From positions 1 to 13,806 of the forward strand of contig JAPLEC010000049.1 of assembly GCA_026391515.1 (NCBI GenBank): DNA of 13,806 nucleotides, in the 5' to 3' direction. This document shows positions 1 to 8,742 of this stretch, piece after piece. The notes under the pieces are model-generated. The model was given only the letters and a program-made list of their open reading frames with translations, was not told the DNA's origin and did no database searches. How positions within the stretch are numbered: the stretch's first letter is position 1; every line of letters starts with the position of its first letter. The translations under genes were made by a program, and so were the position numbers. Source of the stretch: Bacteroidia bacterium. Lineage in GTDB: Bacteria > Bacteroidota > Bacteroidia > Bacteroidales > VadinHA17.

Positions 1-7
1 AGGTGTT

Positions 8-2389
8 TTATTTTGGAAAAATAATTTTCGTTTCAACCTGGTTTCTGTAAACAGTAAGATCTACAGTGTGGACCCACGACTGCTCCTCATAATAATAGAA
101 AAACTGCTGAAGGCTGCTAACTGTATTCCCGTTTACCTTGATAATAACATCATTTACTTTTAACCCTGATTTTTTTAAGGGTGAATCAGAGTCGAGTTTT
201 GTTATCAATATACCTGATTCAGAGGTCATTCCTGTTGCTGACATTTCAGAAATACCTTTAAGTTTCTTGATTTCCGAACCTCGCCATGAGATGCTTTTGT
301 CAGATTCTTCCTCCACATTAAGGATGTTCAGCTTCGGGATTTCAGGTTTTAAGGTCAGCTGCCTCAGTTTTGGGCTCACCACTCCAAAACTGTGCATATC
401 AAAATTCTTAAATCCTATTTTTATAGCAGGCGAGTTTTCTGTTACCCTGAAATCACTGCTTGCAGGATCCTTGAATAAAGGATCTCCTGCAACTGAGTTC
501 CGATCAGTTCCATTCTGCCTTGCCCTTGCAAGAGCATAATTGGTAGCAAACAGATTATAGTCTATTTCTTTACCCCAGCCATTCATATATACGGGCTTAA
601 AAGCATTGCAGACAATATTATGCCTGATAATATCTTCAGATTTTGCAAACCATGCATGCAAATGGATTGAATTATTGACCATAATATTGTTTTCAATCCT
701 TCGGAAAAGACCCTCCCTCAATTTTATACCGCCTGTAAGGCATAGATTGTTTTCCAGCAGATAATTGCTTGAGCCGTCATCGAGATCTATGTCCCAGCCG
801 CGATCACAACGCATCCTGTTATTCCTGATTATTGTTGTTTTTACAGCATCAGCCTTAGCAAGTTTTGGATTGGCAGATGTAATACTGTCCATCCTTTCCC
901 TGACAGGGAACCAGTATCTGTCGCGTCCCCAGGAGTTAAATGCTCCATGGTCGCCGGTTTCAAGAACAGTATTGAACACATCGTTGAACTCAATGATGTG
1001 TCCACCCCAGGTTCCGTCACAAATATTAATTCCTGCCCGTGGAACATTGTATATTGAGTTGTGGCTTACAGTAATTTCTGATGACATGCTCAAGTTCACA
1101 CCGGCAGTTTGTTTTTCAATTCTTCCTGTGGAACAGATCAGGTTATCATATGCCTTACACCCTGAAGGATAATCCTTATTCGCAGGACCAGGAACGGTAT
1201 CGATGGTTTGCGGAGAATTTGACTGGCTGTATTCAAACAAAGGTGATCTGACTGCGGAGGGATTTCCCACAAAATTTATACCTCCGGCACCAACATCATG
1301 AATATAATTACCTGAAATATTTACAGAACGGTTATAATTGCTTATAAAAATCGCATTTCCTCCCGGGGAATCAAATTCGCAATTTTCAATTGATATTCTT
1401 TCCGCTCCTTCAATAAAGACCATTCCCTGGCGGTATATGGTCCAGTCACTTCTTAAAAGAGGTTCCCTTGTTTTCATAAAGGTCCTCAGTGTATGTCTGA
1501 AAATCAATCCCCTTATGACAATATCATGAACTGGTTTTTGCATTGTACCCTTAAAAGCCAGGCAGGATTCAAGTAACGGGACTTCAACGACGGCAGATTT
1601 CAAATCCAGTACTTCCGCCGGTTTATAATATAATATCCCGTTATCTGCATCATAATACCATTCATGTGGCGCATTCAGCTCTTCGAACACATTTTCAATA
1701 AACTTGTACTCAGGGTGAAATACTGTGCTTGACCTGTTATTCTGGTAGCCACCTTCGAGTTTGGGCTGCCCGTCCGGTTTTACTGATTTTATCATGAAAT
1801 GAAATCCACCCCATAACCCGGGGTGCATTTTATGAATATATGCTCCTTCAGGATGTTTATATGATAAAAGCCGTTTGGGACTGTCAGCATCTGCAGCATA
1901 ACCGTTCCAGAATGGTACAGATGGATCAAAATCGGGATATCTAGCCAGAATCTGTTTCTCTCCGTTGATATACAACTGATCAAATGACATATCCTTTTCA
2001 ATTTCCGACATAAATATACCGTTCCTGTATGTCTTCCAGGTAAGATTAATTCTACGACCACCGCTCAAAACGGGCTTTTCTCCCTGGTATCCTGAAATAG
2101 TTAATGGGAAACCCTCGGTTCCCGAATCTTCAGGTGAGAATAGTAAAGGTTTATCAAGATAATAGGTTCCTTTCCTGACGACGATTGTTATGTTGCATCT
2201 TTTATGTGATCCACGGAATTCCCTGGCAACATCAACTGCTTTCCGTATAGTATAGAAAGGATTTTCAATTGAACCATCTGAATTATCATTTCCATTTGTG
2301 GCAACATAAAGGTGAACACTTTTGGTACACGAAAGTAAAACCGAGCTCATAATGAGCATACAACAGAATATATATAATCTGGATTTCAT
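8..2389 (-). CDS. GH141-like right-handed beta-helix lipoprotein with C-terminal PDZ domain
   Basis: A 793-residue lipoprotein: leader followed by LLSC with the acylated Cys at residue 21, so membrane-anchored and possibly on the surface. The start of the mature protein (YVATNGNDNSDGSIENPF, ENPFYTIRKAVDVAR, GTYYLDKPLLFSPEDSG) is the usual entry into a parallel beta-helix. DQLYINGEKQILARYPDF at about 137-154 is typical of the GH141-like group. The helix continues to about 665 with repeated N/G-rich turns. The conserved-looking acidic stretches GDHGAFNSWGRDRYW (479-493) and WDIDLDDGSSNY (532-543) are the best catalytic-site candidates. Residues about 705-790 form a PDZ domain (SGILITKLDSDSPLKKSGLKVNDVIIKVNG). 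Known GH141 members include an alpha-L-fucosidase from the rhamnogalacturonan-II system of Bacteroides and a xylanase, so fucosidase activity fits the neighbouring GH29 but is not proven. The stop is 7 bases from the window edge, so whether the operon continues cannot be seen. Confidence 0.8.
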   Translation of the reverse strand: MKSRLYIFCCMLIMSSVLLSCTKSVHLYVATNGNDNSDGSIENPFYTIRKAVDVAREFRGSHKRCNITIVVRKGTYYLDKPLLFSPEDSGTEGFPLTISGYQGEKPVLSGGRRINLTWKTYRNGIFMSEIEKDMSFDQLYINGEKQILARYPDFDPSVPFWNGYAADADSPKRLLSYKHPEGAYIHKMHPGLWGGFHFMIKSVKPDGQPKLEGGYQNNRSSTVFHPEYKFIENVFEELNAPHEWYYDADNGILYYKPAEVLDLKSAVVEVPLLESCLAFKGTMQKPVHDIVIRGLIFRHTLRTFMKTREPLLRSDWTIYRQGMVFIEGAERISIENCEFDSPGGNAIFISNYNRSVNISGNYIHDVGAGGINFVGNPSAVRSPLFEYSQSNSPQTIDTVPGPANKDYPSGCKAYDNLICSTGRIEKQTAGVNLSMSSEITVSHNSIYNVPRAGINICDGTWGGHIIEFNDVFNTVLETGDHGAFNSWGRDRYWFPVRERMDSITSANPKLAKADAVKTTIIRNNRMRCDRGWDIDLDDGSSNYLLENNLCLTGGIKLREGLFRRIENNIMVNNSIHLHAWFAKSEDIIRHNIVCNAFKPVYMNGWGKEIDYNLFATNYALARARQNGTDRNSVAGDPLFKDPASSDFRVTENSPAIKIGFKNFDMHSFGVVSPKLRQLTLKPEIPKLNILNVEEESDKSISWRGSEIKKLKGISEMSATGMTSESGILITKLDSDSPLKKSGLKVNDVIIKVNGNTVSSLQQFFYYYEEQSWVHTVDLTVYRNQVETKIIFPK
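20..277 (-). other. PDZ domain at the end of the beta-helix lipoprotein
   Basis: Residues about 705-790 of the gene 8-2389. The run SGILITKLDSDSPLKKSGLK, then VNDVIIKVNGNTVSSLQQFF, then an HTVDLTVYRN strand has the order and spacing of bacterial PDZ domains of the HtrA/site-2-protease type. No protease triad or HExxH motif accompanies it. It may bind a protein C-terminus or dock the enzyme; its role is unknown. Confidence 0.8.
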
Positions 2390-2422
2390 ATTGTGGGATA
2401 GTCAATATTTTTTTAGTGATAT

Positions 2423-4828
2423 TTATTTTGGGCGCAAGCCCTTGTTTAAAAGCTGAATTTTGACCTCTCCGTTTTCAGGTATTTCGATTGGAAGTGAAAC
2501 ATAATCCTGATTAAGGTATTTTTTCAAATTAAAATTACTGAATAATTTCCCGTTTACATAGGTTTGAAATCCTTTTCGTATAGTCAAAACCGGCAAGGAA
2601 AACTCTGTACTGAGGATTACCGGATTGGTGTTCTTGAGATTAACAGTTACAGATTGACTATCAAACTTATAATTAATGGAATACTTACTATCGTCTAAAG
2701 AAATATCATTCCATTCAAAACCTGATGAAGGCATTATCGGGGCAAAGTGCATAGTATTTTTTGCTCTATCGTAGGAAAGTCCTAGCTGTCTGGTAATAAA
2801 TACTGTAGAGTATATACCGGAAAACCAGCCTGACTTTCCAAAACCTCCCGGATTTCCTCTTACAACCTTACCATATGGAGGGGTAACACTGCGCTCTCCC
2901 CAACCATAAACCCACCACCATATTGATCCATCCGCATCCGTAACCTTTCTGATCTCAGTAATGGAGCCATGTTCTCCGAATAATGAGGATTTATCAGTAC
3001 CAGCACACACACCTTTCATATAACCGGGAGCAGTTGATGGAGTATCATACCATGATATTGCGTAAATCTTTGGACGATAAATTGTATTATACTCTGATAC
3101 TGAGAATTTCATATAATTGAGATACACAGGATCATCCCACGAAAGAAAACCATAGAGTGGCATCAGGGTTATATCTGACTCTTCTCCATCACTTTCCATT
3201 GGAGCAGGACGACCATCATGGTAAGTGGCTTCAATAAACTGATTGCCGAAAGGTCCGCTGATTGTACATTTTTCCATTATAGCTGAATGAACCTTTGCAG
3301 CGGTCTCTTCAAAGAAGGTTCCGGCATCCGGTTCATTATAAACCTCTCTCAAAAGCCTTGAATAACTTTTAAGTGCAAACCACGCACAGACATTTGACCC
3401 GGTATGATAATCGGGCAGGATATAACCATCTGATATATATCTTGACGGAAAAAGCCATATATCAGGATCCTTCCTTGAAGAGATCAGTTCTGATAGAATT
3501 TTTTCCCAATATTTTTTTAATTGAATGTTTTGAATAAAGAATTGTTTATCTCCTGAATTCTGATAATAGAGTCCGGCAAGCATCAGACTTGCCATTGAAA
3601 TACCTACCGAATGATTAACTCCTCCCTCAAGAATACTTCCTTTTGGACGAACCCCAAATTCACTGAACCAAAGAATAAGTTTTTGAGCCATTTCTTTATC
3701 AAGAATTGTAAAAGGAAGACTGGAATAATAAAAGTCCTTCATCCATATCTGACGGGTGGCAGGATAGCTTCCCCAGTTTGATCCGGCGATTTTTCCGCTT
3801 TCCGACATACCTATAGCGCCGAATGATGCAATCACTTGTCTTTCAAAGAACTCAGCAAGATAGGGATCTTGTGGCGTTTCAAGTTTCCCCAGCAGAGATC
3901 TGAAATACTGTAATGTATTATTAAGCCAGACCAACGTGCCCATTTTGTTTATTTCCTGCAATGCAGGATCTCCAAGGTTATAAAGTATTGCCGGCACCCA
4001 GATATTTTCTCCTTTTTTAAGGTCAAACTTCACTTTGATTTTGCTGTTCTCTGTATCACCCAGAGCCAGATCAAAATCATACGGATCGAGTGTGGCCCAG
4101 CTTAAGGCTCCCGTGTTCATCAGTGACAGATCTTTCCTGTTGCCTTGCATAAGTTTTGGAAGATTAATAGTCCCTGCCAGATTATTTTCCGATCTGTTTT
4201 CAAGGTATAATCCATAGACTGCGCCCCTGATTCTTTCTTTGCCATCCTGTGAAATGGGAGCGAATGTCACCACTTTTATTGTGAACTGACCTTCAGGTCC
4301 TTTGAATTCAGTTACAGGAATTATATTGTCAAGCAGACCTGTTCGGAAATCCCATGGTACTTTATCGAGATCATAGGTCTGCCCATTAAGATCAAGTGTG
4401 AAAGAATATGGACCATAACTGCTATTGTCTTTTGCAGCCCAAACACCTGGCCAACTGCCGTCAGTCAGACCCGATGTCGGAGTACAATTTGCAAAATATG
4501 TATCCCTGTAAACTGTTAGGCTTTTAATTGAACCCTGAACACCAATATTGGCAAGTACTTTATTATTGGAAATATCAAAAGTAAGAGCTTCGAAATTCTT
4601 GTTTTTATCGAAATGGCTAACTGTATCTCCCATTTTATATCTTCCATTTATCCGTTCGATATAAAATAGTTTGCCCCATGGCCTTTCAAGTGTTTCTTTA
4701 ATTGAATTATACTCACCACTGTGGACCCTGATGTCGTGATTAGTCTTTACTGACTGACAATAAATGATGTCAAGGCAACAGAATTTAAAGAGTATTGCTA
4801 TCAACACAACTTTCATAGAATTTCTCAT
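2423..4828 (-). CDS. Exported six-hairpin (alpha/alpha-barrel) glycosidase-like protein, copy B; family not recognised
   Basis: An 801-residue exported protein and divergent paralogue of the one at 6321-8711. The annotated start gives MRNSMKVV; the in-frame Met5 (4814-4816) gives a more typical leader and may be the true start. The hydrophobic leader ends near IIYC before Gln25; the residues before that Cys do not make a good lipobox, so type I processing is more likely. Motifs: IWMKD 361-365, IWLFPSRYISDG 457-468, DYHTGS 473-478, GPFGNQF 525-531, DGEESD 547-552, AISWY 590-594, TDADGSIWWW 630-639, NPGGFG 659-664. Asp365 in WMKD resembles the W-x-R/K-D element of debranching-enzyme-like alpha/alpha barrels, and Glu549/Glu550 are also candidate catalytic acids; both assignments are inference. 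The region before about 320 is beta-rich and the tail after about 695 looks like a small beta domain. It probably cleaves a linkage in the same glycan as the GH29 enzyme, but bond and family are unknown. Confidence 0.72.
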   Translation of the reverse strand: MRNSMKVVLIAILFKFCCLDIIYCQSVKTNHDIRVHSGEYNSIKETLERPWGKLFYIERINGRYKMGDTVSHFDKNKNFEALTFDISNNKVLANIGVQGSIKSLTVYRDTYFANCTPTSGLTDGSWPGVWAAKDNSSYGPYSFTLDLNGQTYDLDKVPWDFRTGLLDNIIPVTEFKGPEGQFTIKVVTFAPISQDGKERIRGAVYGLYLENRSENNLAGTINLPKLMQGNRKDLSLMNTGALSWATLDPYDFDLALGDTENSKIKVKFDLKKGENIWVPAILYNLGDPALQEINKMGTLVWLNNTLQYFRSLLGKLETPQDPYLAEFFERQVIASFGAIGMSESGKIAGSNWGSYPATRQIWMKDFYYSSLPFTILDKEMAQKLILWFSEFGVRPKGSILEGGVNHSVGISMASLMLAGLYYQNSGDKQFFIQNIQLKKYWEKILSELISSRKDPDIWLFPSRYISDGYILPDYHTGSNVCAWFALKSYSRLLREVYNEPDAGTFFEETAAKVHSAIMEKCTISGPFGNQFIEATYHDGRPAPMESDGEESDITLMPLYGFLSWDDPVYLNYMKFSVSEYNTIYRPKIYAISWYDTPSTAPGYMKGVCAGTDKSSLFGEHGSITEIRKVTDADGSIWWWVYGWGERSVTPPYGKVVRGNPGGFGKSGWFSGIYSTVFITRQLGLSYDRAKNTMHFAPIMPSSGFEWNDISLDDSKYSINYKFDSQSVTVNLKNTNPVILSTEFSLPVLTIRKGFQTYVNGKLFSNFNLKKYLNQDYVSLPIEIPENGEVKIQLLNKGLRPK

Positions 4829-4856
4829 AAGTTCTGTATTTAGTATTAAATTTAAT

Positions 4857-6296
4857 TTATTTCGTCCTGCTGAGCATTCCTGTAATTTGTTTTCCGAAGG
4901 TAATTTCGATAATAGTTGACAGTTCTCGATTATCAGCTTTTGCGAGATCGAAAGTCACACCATTAACACTTTGCACATAATTTATGGATCCTCCCGTCAA
5001 GCATTTAACAGCAGTAATTTTATTGTTAATTGATTGTAAAGCCAGGTTTTTGACAGAATCACCGGTGATGTGCAGATAAACCTTATTCCCGCGATATGTA
5101 CTTCCTCCCCAGGCCTCAGGATACCAGGGACCCCCATGAGTATAATAAATGGTTTGTCCATATCTTTTGAGCCAGTTGCCTACTTCCATGAGGCGTGAAA
5201 CCTGTGTTGTATCAAATGCCCCATTCCACCTGGGTCCCCAGCTGAGAAGCAGGTTACCGTTACCGCAAGCGGTAAAAATGAGCATCCTCACAAGGGTTTT
5301 TGAAGTTTTTACGGGTGTGTCTGACCACGACCAAGATTCACATAAGGTTGTACAGCTTTCCCATGGTCGTTCCTGATACATCCCTATTCTTTGCTCAGGG
5401 GTGTCGAAATCGCCAGGGATACTGGCCCTGTTGTTTATTATGATACCTGGTTGAAGCTCACGTACCATTCTTGTCAACCTTTCCGAGTCCCACATTTCAG
5501 CGGTAAACATGCCTCCCCACCATGCGGCATCAAACCAGAAGATATCAACTTTACCATATTTTGTACAGAGTTCACGAACCACATTAAACTGATAATCGAT
5601 GTATTTGTAATGATCTGATCCGGGAACCACTTTTTTTACTCCTGGTTTTGCTTTATAATAGGGAGGATCTTTTATCTCTACAATCAACGAGGTATCAACA
5701 GGTGAATAATAAGGTTGTGACCAGTCACGCTGAGAGTAATAAATACCAAATTTCATACCGGCTTCATGACAGGCATCTGCAATCTCTTTCAGGTAATCTC
5801 TGCCAAAAGGTGTATTGGTAATTTTAAAGTTAGAATATCTGGTATCCCAAAGGTGAAATCCGTCATGATGCTTGGCAATGACAACTATATACTTCATACC
5901 TGCTTTTTGCGCTGTTTCGACCCACTTTTTTGCATTGAAGTCTCTGAATTCAAGGTATTGAGGATATTTTTTCCAGATTGTATCAGGAACAAAGCCGTGT
6001 CCGAAATCAGGCGCCTTCCAGGTGTAACACAATGCACCGCTCATATCTTTGCCTATATAAGTGGCCAGCCCGAAATGAATGAACATGCCGAAGCGCGCCT
6101 CATTAAACCACTTCATCTCACCCTCTGAGGCAAAATTGCTTGCATTCCATTCGCTGACTGTAAATTTTTGTGTAAGGTAGTAGGGAACGTGCTTGGTTGT
6201 GTCGGTATCAAGGATTGACCATTGAGCCTGAATGGAATTCAAACCGGTCAATATTATAATAAGAAGTAAAAATGTTAGTCTAGGTGATTTTCTCAT
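4857..6296 (-). CDS. GH29 alpha-L-fucosidase, exported
   Basis: Retaining exo-glycosidase that releases terminal alpha-L-fucose, made here with a signal peptide (cleavage near IQA before Gln25), so it probably acts in the periplasm or at the surface. The 479-residue length fits the family: a (beta/alpha)8 catalytic domain up to about residue 385 and a small C-terminal beta domain. GH29 signatures are WFNEARFGMFIHFG at 63-76, AKHHDGFHLWDTRYS at 141-155, FGRDYLKEIADACHEAGMKFGIYYS at about 164-188, and FWFDAAWW at 253-260, where Asp256 aligns with the family nucleophile. DFDTPEQ at 296-302 and WESC at 312-315 supply acidic candidates (Glu301, Glu313) for acid/base; I cannot choose between them. 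The usual NLLLNVGP motif reads NLLLSWGP (348-355). The gene sits between the two six-hairpin paralogues with gaps of 24 and 28 bases. Some GH29-like proteins act on related sugars such as L-galactose, so the exact specificity is open. Confidence 0.93.
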   Translation of the reverse strand: MRKSPRLTFLLLIIILTGLNSIQAQWSILDTDTTKHVPYYLTQKFTVSEWNASNFASEGEMKWFNEARFGMFIHFGLATYIGKDMSGALCYTWKAPDFGHGFVPDTIWKKYPQYLEFRDFNAKKWVETAQKAGMKYIVVIAKHHDGFHLWDTRYSNFKITNTPFGRDYLKEIADACHEAGMKFGIYYSQRDWSQPYYSPVDTSLIVEIKDPPYYKAKPGVKKVVPGSDHYKYIDYQFNVVRELCTKYGKVDIFWFDAAWWGGMFTAEMWDSERLTRMVRELQPGIIINNRASIPGDFDTPEQRIGMYQERPWESCTTLCESWSWSDTPVKTSKTLVRMLIFTACGNGNLLLSWGPRWNGAFDTTQVSRLMEVGNWLKRYGQTIYYTHGGPWYPEAWGGSTYRGNKVYLHITGDSVKNLALQSINNKITAVKCLTGGSINYVQSVNGVTFDLAKADNRELSTIIEITFGKQITGMLSRTK

Positions 6297-6320
6297 ATCA
6301 ATTAATAATTGCTTATAATA

Positions 6321-8711
6321 TTACTGCGATTTGTAATAGATCTTAAAAGTCTCCTTTTCGCCCGGGTTAAGCGATTTTTCTGTTTGAATATAATCCCTGC
6401 CATATCTTTTTCCCTTAGCATTTTTCCCTTGAAGTGCTTTACCTTCAGGGGCGGTAATCCCTATTAACCCGGAATAAGTTTCTGTATTTCTATTGGTAAT
6501 TGAAGCAGTAATAGATGAACCGTCATCCGAATATCTAATATCAAAGAAGGCATTCCCTATTCGTACTCCAGACCATTCAAAATTATTCCAAGGTGAAAAA
6601 GGCCTAAAAGAGACAGTTTTAGCTGGAATATCGGCTGAAAGCCCCATAATATTATTTATAAGTAAAGTATTAAATACGCTTGTCGCATAAGGTACTTTAG
6701 CCACATCGCAAAATCCTCCTGTATAATTTGTTTTTCTCCTGTCAACGATAGAAGGATCTGTTTGCTCGGCATCATAAGGCCACCACCATGGTGAACCATC
6801 AATGTCAGTCATCGATTTCCATAAATAAAAAGCCGAATTAAATTCATCTTTATTAGCTGCACCTGCAATCAATACCAGCCAGGCGGGAAATGTATATCCA
6901 CCTTTCCAGTCCGGACCACTGTACCACGATATAGCATTGAGGCTTGGACTATAAAGGTAATTGAATGGAGTCATTGAAGCTTTGCAATGGTTAATAACCA
7001 GCGAGTTATCTTGTTCAACAAAACCATAAAATGCCGACTGGACTACTGCCACTTCCTCTCCATCGTGGCATCTGGATGAGCTATCAACGACTCCGTTTTT
7101 CCAGGTTCCTTCGGCAAACTGATTGCCAAAAGGACCAGGGATCACACATTTATTAAGAATATCTTTTCTGCATGCGGAGGCTTTATTCAACCAGAGGTTT
7201 GCATGGGCAGAATCATCCCATATCTCGCGGGCGATACGCGAGTACATGTCAAGAACACGCCAGACAAGGATTTGCGAACCTGTATGGTAATCTCCTCTTG
7301 AAGGACCATCCCAGATATTGCGGCTCGGAAATAATGTAGCTTCTGGGTATTCTGTGGCTAATATCCTTGTGATTTTTGTTGTCGCATATTGTCTGAATGA
7401 AGGAACCCTAAAATAAGTCTGATCTCCTGTCCGCTGATAATAATCAGCTGTCATTATCAGGTCATTGGTAGTTGCATATAATGAGAAACTGATATTGGAT
7501 TTTGACTCTTCTGTATAATAAGGAATCATTCCTGCAAGGTAAACAGGGTTCCTTATGGTACCAGTAACGTAACCCGGATTCAGAATGCTCATTATGCTCC
7601 ATGAACCACCTTTCGGTTCTGCTAATATGCCATTCCCCTTTAACAAATAACACGAGTGTCCGCATTCATAATAGCGATAAAACATCTCTGCAAGCATTGG
7701 ATCTTCAGGAATTTTGAGTTTGCCTGTTGCCCTTTCATGTAGATAAATAGTTGAGTTAAGCCATTCAAGAACACTTCTGGATCTTACAAAATCGCGTGTA
7801 TGGATTAACTCATCACTCCCTGCGCCGACAATAAAAGCAAATTTCATGTAACTGCTTTCCCTGGGATCGAGGGAAAATGCAACATCAGGAAAACTTCCGG
7901 ACCAGTTTGTGGAATCGAGCAAGGCTACTGTCTCATATCCGGGAATTGTCGGTGCAACTTCAGCATATTTGGGATGGAAGTTGGCTTTGCTTCCCCTATG
8001 GCTGTTTGCAATTGGTTCTGCTGCCGGTCCATAGAGTTTTGCTTTCGTTATGGTGGAATCAAGCAAATTAGCATCCCGGATTGAAGCGGGTACTGATATT
8101 TTACCATTAACCCGTGATAATCCTTTATTTGTCATTTTTAAAACCATAATTAATGCTCTGGGTTCAGGGATAAGTGGATTCTCTTCTTTTTCAGGAGCAA
8201 AAACCAGCATCTGGATAACCAGATCATCTACCTTATAGTTCCATTTGTAAAAAAGATTATGAATAATATCGAGTGAAGGATTGTTTATTTCCGATAGTGG
8301 TATCGACGTGTTGCCATTATAAAGGGAAAAAGTCCATTGACTTCCCGTCAAATAGTCATCGGGACCAAATTCTTTTGATATTGGAATGGAATATTTTCCC
8401 TTATAGCCTTCTAACGGACCCATTACAGATGGATATTCCACCAGTCCGTTGGCATTGACAGAACATGTGATGTTATTATTGCTCACATCAAACCAAGCTT
8501 GTGTAAGATCATCAGTATTGTCATTGGATGGGGCAACAATTCGATAACGGGTAACTGCATTTTTTGGCTGATATCCTTCATTAAAACCAAAGTTGCTACT
8601 CACAGGAGACCTGAAGACATCATCCAGGCTTTTATAATATTGTGCTTCGGCAGAAGGAAGAATAATCCAAAAAAGTATCATCAAACACCAGAAGTGCATC
8701 ACTTTTAACAT
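6321..8711 (-). CDS. Exported six-hairpin (alpha/alpha-barrel) glycosidase-like protein, copy A; family not recognised
   Basis: A 796-residue exported protein. A hydrophobic leader ends in PSAEA before Gln24, a type I signal peptidase site, so the protein is probably periplasmic or surface-exposed. Met1 and Met5 are both possible starts. Layout: beta-rich N-terminal region about 25-325, helical catalytic-like region about 335-690, C-terminal beta region about 695-796. Motifs: LFPSRNIWDG 460-469, DYHTGS 474-479, GPFGNQF 526-532, DGEE 550-553, AISWY 593-597, TDIDGSPWWW 635-644. These align in order, and at nearly the same positions, with the protein at 2423-4828, so the two are divergent paralogues. 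The overall plan resembles the N-terminal beta-sandwich plus (alpha/alpha)6 barrel of several glycosidase clans (GH15/GH65/debranching-enzyme-like), but I cannot place it in a named family. Where copy B has Trp-Met-Lys-Asp (WMKD), this copy has TIRN with Asn388. A hydrolase acting on the imported glycan is inferred from context. It lies 91 bases after susD and 24 before the fucosidase gene. Confidence 0.72.
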   Translation of the reverse strand: MLKVMHFWCLMILFWIILPSAEAQYYKSLDDVFRSPVSSNFGFNEGYQPKNAVTRYRIVAPSNDNTDDLTQAWFDVSNNNITCSVNANGLVEYPSVMGPLEGYKGKYSIPISKEFGPDDYLTGSQWTFSLYNGNTSIPLSEINNPSLDIIHNLFYKWNYKVDDLVIQMLVFAPEKEENPLIPEPRALIMVLKMTNKGLSRVNGKISVPASIRDANLLDSTITKAKLYGPAAEPIANSHRGSKANFHPKYAEVAPTIPGYETVALLDSTNWSGSFPDVAFSLDPRESSYMKFAFIVGAGSDELIHTRDFVRSRSVLEWLNSTIYLHERATGKLKIPEDPMLAEMFYRYYECGHSCYLLKGNGILAEPKGGSWSIMSILNPGYVTGTIRNPVYLAGMIPYYTEESKSNISFSLYATTNDLIMTADYYQRTGDQTYFRVPSFRQYATTKITRILATEYPEATLFPSRNIWDGPSRGDYHTGSQILVWRVLDMYSRIAREIWDDSAHANLWLNKASACRKDILNKCVIPGPFGNQFAEGTWKNGVVDSSSRCHDGEEVAVVQSAFYGFVEQDNSLVINHCKASMTPFNYLYSPSLNAISWYSGPDWKGGYTFPAWLVLIAGAANKDEFNSAFYLWKSMTDIDGSPWWWPYDAEQTDPSIVDRRKTNYTGGFCDVAKVPYATSVFNTLLINNIMGLSADIPAKTVSFRPFSPWNNFEWSGVRIGNAFFDIRYSDDGSSITASITNRNTETYSGLIGITAPEGKALQGKNAKGKRYGRDYIQTEKSLNPGEKETFKIYYKSQ

Positions 8712-8742
8712 AATACATGATTTTTAATTGAATGTTAAAGAA

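Noticed and set aside
2423..4828. Assignment of the two paralogues to GH95, GH78 or another named alpha/alpha-barrel family
   Set aside because: The hallmark motifs of those families (for example the GH95 PANLQGIWN region) were not found, so a family number would be a guess.
2423..4828. Copy B as a lipoprotein anchored at Cys17, Cys18 or Cys24
   Set aside because: The residues before these Cys (LFKF, FKFC, IIY) do not fit the lipobox, which needs a small residue directly before the Cys.
4845..4856. 12-bp palindrome attaaatttaat in the gap between the GH29 and copy B genes
   Set aside because: It is pure A/T in an AT-rich spacer, has no loop and directly abuts the GH29 stop codon. It is likely chance, and too weak for a terminator or operator call.
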